A stretch of DNA of 52,784 bases from positions 1-52,784 of the forward strand of contig JAFRYG010000112.1 of assembly GCA_017441205.1 (NCBI GenBank). The letters run 5' to 3'. Origin of the DNA: Pseudomonadota bacterium (GTDB taxonomy: Bacteria; Myxococcota_A; Bradymonadia; UBA4248). The position numbers were made by a program, and so were the translations under genes. How positions within the stretch are numbered: the stretch's first letter is position 1; each line of letters starts with the position of its first letter. The notes beneath the pieces are model-generated. The model made no database searches. It had not been told where the DNA came from and worked only from the letters and a program-made list of their open reading frames with translations. Positions 34,626 through 43,876 of the stretch are shown in pieces.

Positions 34626-36656
34626 ATGAATTATAATTCAGGGGATATTCTCAGCGGTAAATATCGGATCATTGACATCCTTGGGGGAGGGGCAATGGGA
34701 ACGGTTTACAGGGCTGAACACCTCAAAATGCAAAAAACTGTTGCAATCAAGGTATTGCACGGTGATTTTGCCGATAAGGATGAGTACAAAAAAAGGTTCA
34801 GGCGCGAAGCACAGGCTGCTGCTTCCCTTGAACACTCCAATATTTGTACGGTGATGGATTATGATACCACTGAACAGGGGGATTCATACATCGTAATGGA
34901 GCTGCTCGCAGGTGAGACGCTGAAAAAGCGTCTGGAACGCATGGGACGGCTCAGCGCGCTGGCAAGCGTCAGAATCGCCAGACAGCTGATGGGGGCACTG
35001 AGCAGTGCTCATCAGGTCGGAATCGTTCATCGTGATGTTAAGCCCGATAACGTATTCCTGATCCAGCGAGAAGGGTGTGATGATTTTGTAAAACTCATCG
35101 ATTTTGGTATCGCACATATTGAAAATAGCGGCGGTGATCTGAAGACACTGACCCAGGCTGGGCAGATTTATGGTACGCCGCAGTACATTTCGCCTGAACA
35201 GGCACAGGGGGATCCTGTCGACCATCGCGCTGATCTCTATGCCGCCGGTGTTATCCTCTATGAGATGCTCGTTGGGCATCCGCCGTTTGACGGAAAGAAT
35301 TACATCGATTTGTTGATTAAGCAGGTCAATGATCCGGCACCTCATTTGCCGAGCGATATTCCGCAGTATCAGCTGCTGGATGGATTGGTACAGGGACTGC
35401 TCCAAAAAGATCCAAACGATCGGTATCAGTCTGCGATGGACATCATTCCAAAGCTGGATGAGGCTTTGCTGCTGTTGTCTGCAGATGGTGCTCAGAATGG
35501 TGATCTGTCGTCCATCCTGAGTTCACATTCACTTTCCATCAGTATGCAGGCGCTCAATGCCCAGAGCCAGGCGCCGAGTCAGCCTTCAGGCCAGGTCGTC
35601 ATTTCTGATAACATTCAGGCACAGGAATCCAAATCGTCATTTGCGAATCATCGTAACTGGCAGCTGAGCCTGCTGATCGTTCTTTTGCTGATCTTTATCA
35701 TTATCCTCGGAAAGCTCGTGCTGGATAATATGGATAATAAGAAAAAGCATGCGCCCGAAGTGGCTGATGTCGCTCAGGTGGCTGAGCCGCCTGCTGCTGT
35801 TCCTGATGTCCCTGATGAGCCCGAAGAAATTGGCGAACCACAGCCTTATAATTATGACGTAGATGAATATAAAATTTCTTACGACAAAGTTCTGTCGCAC
35901 GAAGATGCAATCCTTAAGTCGATGGAATTTTACAATGACAAAGACTACGATGATGCCATGAAGTCTTTGGATAGTGTGCGGGAAAAATACTGGGATCATC
36001 CGAATTTCCTGCGCCTCTATGCCATGACGGCAAAAGCGCGCAAATATAATGAAGAAATCATGGAATCGATTGCTCATCTTTTTGCAATCGAAGAAAATGG
36101 CAGTCGAAATCCGGCTATCAGCAAGCTTGCCAATGACTTTTTCTCGCGCGACAATTATGTGGACTTTAAGAATGCCATTATCAAAGAGGGGACAACGGTA
36201 TCGGCAACTTCAATGGCGTGGCTGATTATACAAACTGGCTATGACAAGTTTGAAGTACGCCGCTCCCACATGATTGAGACGTACGATGCACTCGATAACA
36301 AAGATGTTCCGGAATGGCTGAAGGAATCCGTTGAAATCTGGCGGCTGGATAAGTCAAATTGTCGTGATCGCAGAACGAAATTGACGCGCCTGGCGCAGCA
36401 GGATGAATTCTCGAATGAAATATTCAATTACATCCTTAAACCCATGAATGAATCCCGCGATGCGGAATGCAAAGTAAAATCCGGCAAAAGATTTGTTAAA
36501 AAAGATTGCAATGCATGCTTGAAGGATTGGTTGGCGGATGCTGTAAATTCCTACGAATTGCGTGCTGCCAAACAGGCTGTTCTGGAATCCGATGAGTTCA
36601 ATGAGGAAAATCCGGAATTAGAGAATAAGCCGGAGAATGAGGAAGCTGCTCCCTGA
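34626..36656 (+). CDS. membrane Ser/Thr kinase with helical periplasmic domain
   Basis: 676 residues from ATG 34626; no good ribosome-binding site is seen. Hanks-type kinase (about 12-275; LGGGAMGTVYRAE, AIKVL, HRDVKPDN, DFGIAHI, GTPQYISPEQ). A Ser/Gln linker precedes one membrane span (about 342-362). The C-terminal ~300 residues are acidic at first, then TPR/helical, with a Lys/Cys segment near 610-640 (DCNACL). The extracytoplasmic part probably senses a ligand. It could share FHA-domain targets with the other kinase. Confidence 0.9.
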   Translation: MNYNSGDILSGKYRIIDILGGGAMGTVYRAEHLKMQKTVAIKVLHGDFADKDEYKKRFRREAQAAASLEHSNICTVMDYDTTEQGDSYIVMELLAGETLKKRLERMGRLSALASVRIARQLMGALSSAHQVGIVHRDVKPDNVFLIQREGCDDFVKLIDFGIAHIENSGGDLKTLTQAGQIYGTPQYISPEQAQGDPVDHRADLYAAGVILYEMLVGHPPFDGKNYIDLLIKQVNDPAPHLPSDIPQYQLLDGLVQGLLQKDPNDRYQSAMDIIPKLDEALLLLSADGAQNGDLSSILSSHSLSISMQALNAQSQAPSQPSGQVVISDNIQAQESKSSFANHRNWQLSLLIVLLLIFIIILGKLVLDNMDNKKKHAPEVADVAQVAEPPAAVPDVPDEPEEIGEPQPYNYDVDEYKISYDKVLSHEDAILKSMEFYNDKDYDDAMKSLDSVREKYWDHPNFLRLYAMTAKARKYNEEIMESIAHLFAIEENGSRNPAISKLANDFFSRDNYVDFKNAIIKEGTTVSATSMAWLIIQTGYDKFEVRRSHMIETYDALDNKDVPEWLKESVEIWRLDKSNCRDRRTKLTRLAQQDEFSNEIFNYILKPMNESRDAECKVKSGKRFVKKDCNACLKDWLADAVNSYELRAAKQAVLESDEFNEENPELENKPENEEAAP

Positions 36657-36715
36657 TCCTGAGTGATAATGCGCGCTGCCCTCCTTTCGGATAAATGATT
36701 TGTATAAATAAGAAG

Positions 36716-36764
36716 GGCGCGCGTATGAAGCAAGCGGCAAGAGCCGCAGCGCCCATAGCGCGCC
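36716..36764 (-). repeat. palindromic repeat family A, copy 13
   Basis: Plus strand GGCGCGC-g-TATG...CATA-GCGCGCC with an inner GCGGC-aaga-GCCGC hairpin. Confidence 0.8.
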
Positions 36765-36767
36765 GAC

Positions 36768-36789
36768 GGCCGCGTATGCAATAGCGGCC
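36768..36789 (-). repeat. palindromic repeat family A, copy 14
   Basis: Plus strand GGCCGC-g-TAT-gca-ATA-GCGGCC; minimal inner stem, strong outer stem. Confidence 0.75.
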
Positions 36790-36795
36790 GAACCG

Positions 36796-36829
36796 GGCCG
36801 TAGTGTCCGCATCAAACGGACACAAGGCC
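36796..36829 (-). repeat. palindromic repeat family B, copy 3
   Basis: On the minus strand GGCC-TT-GTGTCCG...CGGACAC-TAC-GGCC. Read on that strand, B precedes A, the same order as at 21741 and 30541. Confidence 0.8.
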
Positions 36830-36938
36830 GGTATCAAGAATTGTGGTGTGTCAATAACAAAAAATGCTATAATGTCGCCGTTCAATTTTACAAGGCCCGT
36901 CGGCTTTGTTGCTCATCATCACAAAAGGAGATGTTGGT

Positions 36939-38588
36939 ATGGCGATTCATCCTGAAGCTGGTAAAAAGTCCAATCCCCGCGAACTGACGAATATTGCACG
37001 TCTGATGTCCGATTATTTCACGATTCGGCCGGATATGATCAATCCTGCATGTCACGTTTCCTTTGGTACGAGTGGGCATCGCGGTGTGTCAAGCAAGGCG
37101 TCTTTTAACGAGATGCATATTCAGGCCATCAGCCAGGCGGTAGCAGAATATCGTTTAAAAGAAAATATTCGCGGACCGCTTTATATCGGTATGGACAGCC
37201 ATGCTTTGAGCGAGGCGGCATTCATTACGGCACTCGAAGTGCTGTGTGCCAATGGCGTCGAGACGGTCGTGCAGCGCGGACTGACCTATACGCCGACGCC
37301 GGTCGTCAGCCATGCCATTTTGCGCCACAACCATGGAAAATCGAATGATGATCCCAGCCTTTCGGACGGCATCATCATTACGCCGTCGCACAATCCCCCG
37401 ATGTTCGGTGGTTTTAAGTATAATCCTCCCACCGGCGGACCTGCGGGAACCGAGACGACCAAATGGATTCAGAATCGTGCCAATGAACTGCTGATGGACG
37501 ATAATCGCGGCGTAAAACGCGTCGTCCTTGGGGCCGACCGCAGGCACGAACATATTCATGAAGAAGATTATATTGCGCCTTATGTCGCAGATTTGCGCAA
37601 TATCATCGATATGGATGCCATCGCTTCTTCGGGGATTCATCTCGGCGTCAATCCTCTGGGCGGTTCGACGCTCGATTTCTGGAATGCCATCGCCGAAGCC
37701 TATCATTTGAATATGACCAATACGCAGCCCTATATCGATGCGACATTTGGTTTTATGACGCGCGATCACGACGGCAAAATACGTATGGATTGCTCATCGC
37801 CCTATGCCATGGCCTCGATGATCGAAATGAAAAATGATTTTGATCTGGCTTTCGGCAATGATCCGGACGGCGACAGACACGGTATTGTGACGCGCAGCGG
37901 ACTCATGAACCCCAATCACTACCTCGCCGTGATGATTGAATACCTTTATACGACCCGCGAACGCTGGCCGCGCAATATGAAAGTCGGTAAGACTCTCGTG
38001 TCGAGCGCACTCATCGATCGCGTTTGCGAAGGTATCGGGCGAGAGGTTTATGAAGTGCCGGTCGGCTTCAAGTGGTTCGTCGATGGGCTGTTCAGCGGAC
38101 TTTTGGGATTTGGCGGCGAAGAATCTGCGGGCGCATCTTTCCTGCAATTCGATGGCGGCGTCTGGTCTACCGATAAGGACGGCATCATTCCATGTCTGCT
38201 CGCGGCCGAAATGACGGCAAAAACAGGAATCGATCCGGCTGCACGTCACCAGGCCCATGTGAATAAATACGGTGAACCGGCCTACGGACGCATCGAAACG
38301 GCTGCAGATGCCCGGGTCCGCAAACTCCTTGGTTCCCTTACTGCAGATAAGCTTCGCATCGACGAACTCGCCGGCGAAAAAGTCGAACGCGTACTGACCA
38401 ATGCACCCGGAAACGGTGCTCCCATCGGTGGACTCAAGATTTGTGCACCGAGTGGATGGTTTGCGGTCAGACCTTCCGGAACCGAAGATATTTACAAAAT
38501 ATATGCAGAGAGCTTCCTCGGCAGCGATCATCTCGCAAAAATTCAGACTCAGGCCGTCGAAATCGTCAATGATGTGACAAAGGAATAG
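36939..38588 (+). CDS. pgm: phosphoglucomutase (alpha-D-glucose)
   Basis: 549 residues, close to the enterobacterial Pgm length. AGGAG lies about 8 nt before ATG 36939. It interconverts glucose 1-phosphate and glucose 6-phosphate, feeding nucleotide sugar and polysaccharide synthesis. Active-site Ser in TPSHNPP, Mg loop DPDGDRHG, sugar-binding GEESAG, phosphate-binding RPSGTED. murB starts 12 nt after the stop and a lipoprotein gene 12 nt after that, so these three likely form one operon. Confidence 0.95.
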   Translation: MAIHPEAGKKSNPRELTNIARLMSDYFTIRPDMINPACHVSFGTSGHRGVSSKASFNEMHIQAISQAVAEYRLKENIRGPLYIGMDSHALSEAAFITALEVLCANGVETVVQRGLTYTPTPVVSHAILRHNHGKSNDDPSLSDGIIITPSHNPPMFGGFKYNPPTGGPAGTETTKWIQNRANELLMDDNRGVKRVVLGADRRHEHIHEEDYIAPYVADLRNIIDMDAIASSGIHLGVNPLGGSTLDFWNAIAEAYHLNMTNTQPYIDATFGFMTRDHDGKIRMDCSSPYAMASMIEMKNDFDLAFGNDPDGDRHGIVTRSGLMNPNHYLAVMIEYLYTTRERWPRNMKVGKTLVSSALIDRVCEGIGREVYEVPVGFKWFVDGLFSGLLGFGGEESAGASFLQFDGGVWSTDKDGIIPCLLAAEMTAKTGIDPAARHQAHVNKYGEPAYGRIETAADARVRKLLGSLTADKLRIDELAGEKVERVLTNAPGNGAPIGGLKICAPSGWFAVRPSGTEDIYKIYAESFLGSDHLAKIQTQAVEIVNDVTKE

Positions 38589-38599
38589 GGGGAAGTCTT

Positions 38600-39736
38600 A
38601 TGCAGATTTGGGACAATTACGGACTTGCCGATCATACGACGATGGGAATCGGAGGCAAAGCCCGCAAATTTGTCGAAGCCGATTCAGTTCAGGATATCCT
38701 GGATGCTTTGCAGATGGCACATGCTGAATCCGTCCCCGTCTTTATCCTGGGGGCGGGAAGCAATACGCTGATTGCAGACGAGGGATTCAACGGATACGTC
38801 ATTCATCCTGCGATGAAAGCCGTCGAATGGTTGCCGCAGCAGGATGGATCTGTATTGGTCAAAATGGATGCCGGGGCCAATTTCGATGATGTCGTGGCTG
38901 AATCCTGTCGCAGAAATCTCGGTGGCATCGAGGCTTTGAGCGGCATTCCGGGATCTGCGGGCGGAAGTCTGGTCCAGAATATCGGTGCCTATGGACAGGA
39001 AATATCGGAATGTTTTGTAAGTGCAGAAGCCGTGCATCAGAACGACTGTGATGTGCTGACGCTGCGCAGGGAACATCTGGCTTTTGGATATCGGCAGACT
39101 GCACTCAAGACCGCAGACAATCCTTTTATTATTGTTTCGGTGACGCTTCGGCTGGAGCCGTTTGATGCCGACAAGGCTGCAGAAAGATGCGCAGAACACG
39201 GGTTTAAACGCATGGCTTTGAACAAGCCAAAAACTGCATCCGAACTGCGCGATGTCGTGATCGAAACGAGACGTTCCAAGGCCATGTGTTATGATCGCAA
39301 TGATTACAATACCCATGGTGTGGGAAGCTTTTTCGTCAATCCCGTTGTTTCGGGCGTGGATGCGCAGCGACTGAATGCCGCAAGTATTATTAAGAACCAT
39401 AAGCCAATGCCGAGTTATCCGGCCGATAATGGCATGACAAAGCTCTCGGCTGCCTGGCTCATTGAGCAGGCAGGATACAACAAGGGATACTGCTTTAAAG
39501 GCGCTTCGCTGAGCGAAAAACATTGTCTGGCTATCGTAAACCGACAGCATGCAACATGCTCTGAAGTGATCGAATTCGCTCAGGATATTGCAAAACGTGT
39601 CTACCTTCAGTTCCGCGTCGAACTCAAACCCGAAGTCGTATATCTGACACCAACCGGCATCGGGGAATTGCCATGCACGCCCAAAGATGCAGAGCTTCTT
39701 GGGGCAGCATTCAGACCCAATCCTCTCTTTCTGTAA
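38600..39736 (+). CDS. murB: UDP-N-acetylenolpyruvoylglucosamine reductase
   Basis: 378 residues, type I (E. coli-like). It reduces UDP-GlcNAc-enolpyruvate to UDP-MurNAc with NADPH and FAD, the second committed step of peptidoglycan precursor synthesis in the cytosol. FAD-binding ILGAGSNTL and GIPGSAGGSLVQNIGAYGQE; catalytic Ser in VGSFFVNP (usually GSFFKNP); C-terminal Glu in LKPEVVYL. In the pgm-murB-lipoprotein set, spaced 12 nt on each side. Confidence 0.94.
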   Translation: MQIWDNYGLADHTTMGIGGKARKFVEADSVQDILDALQMAHAESVPVFILGAGSNTLIADEGFNGYVIHPAMKAVEWLPQQDGSVLVKMDAGANFDDVVAESCRRNLGGIEALSGIPGSAGGSLVQNIGAYGQEISECFVSAEAVHQNDCDVLTLRREHLAFGYRQTALKTADNPFIIVSVTLRLEPFDADKAAERCAEHGFKRMALNKPKTASELRDVVIETRRSKAMCYDRNDYNTHGVGSFFVNPVVSGVDAQRLNAASIIKNHKPMPSYPADNGMTKLSAAWLIEQAGYNKGYCFKGASLSEKHCLAIVNRQHATCSEVIEFAQDIAKRVYLQFRVELKPEVVYLTPTGIGELPCTPKDAELLGAAFRPNPLFL

Positions 39737-39747
39737 AGGTGAATACC

Positions 39748-42399
39748 ATGAAACATATCTCATCCGTTTGGTTGGCAATCGCCGCAGCTTCGCTGCTGTT
39801 TTGTGCATGTGATGAATCGGTGTCAGGTCACACCGATAATGATGGTTCGGATCCATTCGAATACAATCAGGGGGGGGATGACGACGGGAATCAGGGGGAA
39901 GTCGATGATCCCGAAGAAAATAAGAATGAGGATGGCAAGGACGATGATAAAGACGGTGATAAAGATAAACCGTCTGAACCGCCCGAAAAGGAGTGTACGG
40001 AGACGGTCTGTGGGGAAGACAATGACCTGCACGAATGCAATGATGGGATTTTGAATATCAAAACATGTCCATTCGGATGTGAGAATGGGGCATGTCTGAG
40101 CGATCCCAATGAAGAACCGGGGAATGAGTGCACTGAGACGGTTTGCGATGGGGATGTACTCAAAACATGCAAGAATGGATATATCATTGAAAATGTATGT
40201 CAGTATGGATGTGAGAACGAAGAATGCAGGGAACCCGCATGTACGGAGACCGTTTGCGATTCCGATGGCAGGACGCTGTTGACATGCGATAATGGTGTCG
40301 TGGCAAAATCGGAATGTACAAACAAGTGTGAAGCGGGGGCCTGTGTCGATGAACCTGAATGTACACAAAGTGAATGTTCTGATGATTCGACGCTGAAATC
40401 ATGTGAGGACGGAAAATACAATATACAGAATTGTCCTTTCGGATGTGATAATGGCGCATGCAAACCTGCAGAATGTACTGAAGATAAATGCAGGGACGGC
40501 AAAACCCTGAATGTTTGTGTCAATGGGAAAATCAGCGAAAAAGCCTGCGATATTGCTTGCGAGAAGGATGCATGCAAAGCTCCGGAATGTACGAAAAATG
40601 TATGCAAGGATGATAAAATTCTCAATGAATGCAGCAATGGGATTATTAAAGACAAAACATGCAGCTATCGCTGCGTGAGTGGAGAATGCTGGGATTCGCC
40701 TGTCGTTTCTCTCGATAAAAAGAAGATCATGTTTACCGGGAACTCACTGACATACTATGGTGAAGTCGTCGTGGGATCTGCGGGGTCGAAGCAGACGAGC
40801 AGCGTCTTTTATAAAATCGCGAAGTTTGTCGAGAAGGATGCGGACATCAAGGTGACGAATTTTACCTATGGCAGTGCGGGTCACAAAAAGGGACGCTCCA
40901 AAAATTCAACGGATAATATGCCTGACAGCTATAATTCCTATGGTATATTCCAACTCATGAAGGAAAAGCATCCCTGCTCCTATAATAATAGAAATAAAGT
41001 CGTAAAACTCGCCAAAAAATCCGTAGACTGTTCAAAGAAAAAGGACTGCGAAAAATGCGTGGACGGATGGGATCAGGATTTCTATGATCAGGATTATGTA
41101 TTTTTGCAGCAGCGAAGACCGAGCGTGGATTTGAAGGATACGGATGCAAAAGCCGGAACGAGCGCTGATGAGAATACCTATGAGCATGCCATCGACATCG
41201 CAAAGCGTTTTCCGCCCAAGACGCAGTTTGTGGTGATGCAGACCAGCTATGCTTCTACTCTGGCTCCCAAGGTGGATAAATTATATAATAGTTGTAAAGC
41301 TGAACGCTGCTATAAGAATGTCAATCAGCTTTACCGGATTAGAAAGCTCTATTACGATTTGGGATGGCGCTTCGTTCCATGGGGATCGCTCGTCAATCAC
41401 GTTTTCTTGAACAAGTATTCCGAATTAAAAACTTATCGGACCTATAAACGGGAAGATTTTATTATTACAAAAGATCAGCTCCATCCGAATTATCTGACGG
41501 GATATATTACGGCTTTAATGGCTTATGCGGCGATTACAAACCGTTCTGTTGCAGGTTTCTCGCATGACTTTGTTATGAGTCATTTCTTCCCGGCAGGAAA
41601 GGATGATACGCTGACAAAGGCCATGAATAAGAATTGGTACAGTAAAAAATCGGAGACAGCTTTTGCTGCTATCCTTAAAAAAGCTGCAGAAATAAAAGCT
41701 ATTCAGGCTCGCATGGATAAAGAGCTGATTACCCTCGACAACAAGCTTCGATGGGTGAAGGATTCCAAAATTCATTATTTCGGCAATTTCAAAGCCAAGA
41801 ATCCGGAAGCCATGACGGATGCTGCACACGAATATAAGAAAGATGATGCATCGACGTTCGCATCATTTAATTGGATCGATTCGGCAGATAAGGCCAAAAA
41901 CTTGACGACTGCACCGCATTTTGATGCCAATGGCAATCAGAAGGCGGACGGAAAATATCTTGGCGGTTTCTATTATGAGATTCCTACAAACAATAATACG
42001 ACCAAGGACAGTCTCAATCATGAGATTAAGGCGGAAACGATTAATCGATTCCGTTTGTACAATCCCAGCACGACGATGGAAATCGATGGATTCGATATTC
42101 TGACGAGTATGGATGCCAAGACGTGGAAGGTCGTATATTCCGGAAGTCATCTGGCGTGCGGTCTGAAGTATCAGAAAGTGTCCAGCGGCAATGTCAATAA
42201 GATGGAAGCGACTTTTGCGCCAACCAAAGCAAGATATGTCATGTTTGCTCTGACGGAACCGAGATGCCAGCATGCGACGGCAGATGATATTAAAAAATAT
42301 AATGAAAAATATGGAACCTCTGTGAAGGAACAGAATAAGGCTCCGCAAACACTTGAACTCGTGGAACTCGAAGTCTATCGCTATACCGAGAGAATGTAA
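39748..42399 (+). CDS. Cys-repeat lipoprotein with SGNH hydrolase-like domain
   Basis: 883 residues from ATG 39748 (AAAGGTGA upstream). Lipobox FCAC, then an Asp/Glu/Lys-rich linker. Six ~33-residue units follow (about 80-315), each with six Cys in the order CTxxxC-C-C-C-C. The next ~330 residues resemble an SGNH/GDSL hydrolase: block I-like MFTGNSLTYYG and a late DQLHPNYLTG that would supply the Asp-His pair. The C-terminal ~180 residues are beta-rich and resemble an F5/8 type C (discoidin) carbohydrate-binding module. A secreted, surface-tethered esterase acting on a polysaccharide is a reasonable guess. It ends the pgm-murB set; a palindrome follows. Confidence 0.75.
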   Translation: MKHISSVWLAIAAASLLFCACDESVSGHTDNDGSDPFEYNQGGDDDGNQGEVDDPEENKNEDGKDDDKDGDKDKPSEPPEKECTETVCGEDNDLHECNDGILNIKTCPFGCENGACLSDPNEEPGNECTETVCDGDVLKTCKNGYIIENVCQYGCENEECREPACTETVCDSDGRTLLTCDNGVVAKSECTNKCEAGACVDEPECTQSECSDDSTLKSCEDGKYNIQNCPFGCDNGACKPAECTEDKCRDGKTLNVCVNGKISEKACDIACEKDACKAPECTKNVCKDDKILNECSNGIIKDKTCSYRCVSGECWDSPVVSLDKKKIMFTGNSLTYYGEVVVGSAGSKQTSSVFYKIAKFVEKDADIKVTNFTYGSAGHKKGRSKNSTDNMPDSYNSYGIFQLMKEKHPCSYNNRNKVVKLAKKSVDCSKKKDCEKCVDGWDQDFYDQDYVFLQQRRPSVDLKDTDAKAGTSADENTYEHAIDIAKRFPPKTQFVVMQTSYASTLAPKVDKLYNSCKAERCYKNVNQLYRIRKLYYDLGWRFVPWGSLVNHVFLNKYSELKTYRTYKREDFIITKDQLHPNYLTGYITALMAYAAITNRSVAGFSHDFVMSHFFPAGKDDTLTKAMNKNWYSKKSETAFAAILKKAAEIKAIQARMDKELITLDNKLRWVKDSKIHYFGNFKAKNPEAMTDAAHEYKKDDASTFASFNWIDSADKAKNLTTAPHFDANGNQKADGKYLGGFYYEIPTNNNTTKDSLNHEIKAETINRFRLYNPSTTMEIDGFDILTSMDAKTWKVVYSGSHLACGLKYQKVSSGNVNKMEATFAPTKARYVMFALTEPRCQHATADDIKKYNEKYGTSVKEQNKAPQTLELVELEVYRYTERM

Positions 42400-42416
42400 T
42401 TATTATATATAAATAT

Positions 42417-42451
42417 GCCGGGCGTATTGGCCCGTTTGCCAATAGCCCGGC
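42417..42451 (-). repeat. palindromic repeat family A, copy 15
   Basis: Plus strand GCCGGGC-g-TATTGGC...GCCAATA-GCCCGGC: 14 bp with only the base opposite the conserved C unpaired. Between convergent genes. Confidence 0.88.
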
Positions 42452-42467
42452 ACAGATGCGAACCGTA

Positions 42468-42486
42468 ATGCCCCCAGTGGGGGCAT
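42468..42486. terminator. hairpin between convergent genes
   Basis: ATGCCCCC-agt-GGGGGCAT, 8 bp. It could stop transcription from either side; no long T-tract. Confidence 0.45.
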
Positions 42487-42505
42487 AAGGTGAGCCCATA
42501 AAAAA

Positions 42506-43723
42506 CTAACGAATCACGGCACGGTGATAGACTTTTTTGCCTTTGCGGATCTTGACGCCGGCTGTGAGCGCATCTTTGGTAATGACGTGGTCGATGGCTT
42601 CGATTTTGACTTCGTCAACCGTAATACCACCCTGCTGAATCAGACGGCGGGCTTCGCCGCGGCTGGGGGCAAGCTTGCAGGTGACGAGCAGATCGATGAT
42701 GCCGAGGCCTTCGGCAGGAACGTCGGAGAGTTCGGTCGTCGGCATATTGGAATCATCGCCGCCGCCGGCAAACAGGGCATGCGCGGCATCCTGGGCCTTT
42801 TTGGCTTCCTCATCGCCGTGTACGAGTTTTGTCAGTTCAAAGGCGAGGAGTTCTTTCTTTTCATTGATGCGTTCCGGAGCCCATTTGTCGATTTCGTCGA
42901 TTTCCTCGATGGGGATAAAGGTGAGCATGCGGATGCATTTCATGACGTCGGCATCGTCGATGTTGCGCCAGTACTGGTAGAATTCGAACGGTGTCGTCTT
43001 GGCGGGATCGAGCCAGACTGCGCCTTTGGCGGTTTTGCCCATTTTTTTGCCTTCGCTGTTCAGAAGCAGCGTGATCGTCATCGCGTAGGCATCATCTCCG
43101 AGTTTGCGGCGGATGAGCTCCGTGCCGCCGAGCATGTTGCTCCATTGATCATCGCCGCCGAACTGCATGTTGCAGCCGTATTTCTTATGCAGATAATAAA
43201 AATCGTACGACTGCATGATCATATAGTTGAATTCGAGGAAGCTCAGACCGCGTTCCATGCGCTGTTTGTAGCATTCGGCGCGCAGCATGTTGTTGACCGA
43301 AAAACAAGCACCGACTTCGCGCAGCAGCTCAATATAGTTGAGTTTGAGCAGCCAGTCGGCATTGTTGACCATGATGGCTTTGTCTTCGCCGAATTCGATG
43401 AAGCGTTCCATCTGTTTTTTAAAGCAGTCGCTGTTGTGTTGAATGATTTCGGGCGTCATCATCGATCGCATGTCGGTTCTGCCCGAGGGATCGCCGATAT
43501 AACCCGTGCCGCCGCCAATCAGGACGACCGGTTTGTTGCCGGCCATCTGCAGGCGTTTCATGAGGCACAGAGCCATGAAATGCCCCACATGAAGCGAGTC
43601 TGCTGTCGGATCAAAGCCAATGTAAAATCGGGCACCGCCGTTGTTGATGAGGTCCCTGATCTGTTCTTCGTCGGTGACCTGCGCAATCAGGCCGCGAGCT
43701 TTTAATTCTTCGAAAATTTTCAC
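42506..43723 (-). CDS. tyrS: tyrosyl-tRNA synthetase
   Basis: 405 residues from GTG 43723 (GGAG 8 nt upstream). Class I synthetase: the HIGH region is GFDPTADSLHVGH, the ATP-binding KMSKS is KMGKT, and tyrosine-pocket segments follow. The C-terminal ~65 residues are an S4 RNA-binding domain (APSRGEARRLIQQGG). A short TGTGG/CCACA hairpin is in the leader but there are no T-box hallmarks. Separated from the upstream operon by a terminator. Confidence 0.95.
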   Translation of the reverse strand: MKIFEELKARGLIAQVTDEEQIRDLINNGGARFYIGFDPTADSLHVGHFMALCLMKRLQMAGNKPVVLIGGGTGYIGDPSGRTDMRSMMTPEIIQHNSDCFKKQMERFIEFGEDKAIMVNNADWLLKLNYIELLREVGACFSVNNMLRAECYKQRMERGLSFLEFNYMIMQSYDFYYLHKKYGCNMQFGGDDQWSNMLGGTELIRRKLGDDAYAMTITLLLNSEGKKMGKTAKGAVWLDPAKTTPFEFYQYWRNIDDADVMKCIRMLTFIPIEEIDEIDKWAPERINEKKELLAFELTKLVHGDEEAKKAQDAAHALFAGGGDDSNMPTTELSDVPAEGLGIIDLLVTCKLAPSRGEARRLIQQGGITVDEVKIEAIDHVITKDALTAGVKIRKGKKVYHRAVIR

Positions 43724-43760
43724 CTTTCAGGCTCCGGATATTTGTGGCTGGGCCACAAGA

Positions 43761-43794
43761 GGAAATAAACGCCGACGGGATTCTTCCCGGCGGC
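43761..43794 (-). terminator. terminator of the DUF2207/radical SAM operon
   Basis: On the minus strand GCCGCCGGGA-agaa-TCCCGTCGGC (10 positions, one mismatch), then GTTTATTT. It closes the three-gene operon just before tyrS. Confidence 0.7.
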
Positions 43795-43876
43795 GATGCT
43801 CTATATCATAATTGATGACAAAATATGCATGAATATCTCTGCCTTGCCTCAAACTGCATCATTCTGGCAGAAAAAC

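Noticed and set aside
42524..43705. A 393-codon open frame opposite tyrS
   Set aside because: tyrS is complete on the minus strand with all motifs; the opposite frame is a codon-bias shadow with no domain or ribosome-binding site.
43724..43876. T-box leader for tyrS
   Set aside because: No T-box sequence or specifier loop is visible; the hairpin here is better explained as the terminator of the upstream operon.
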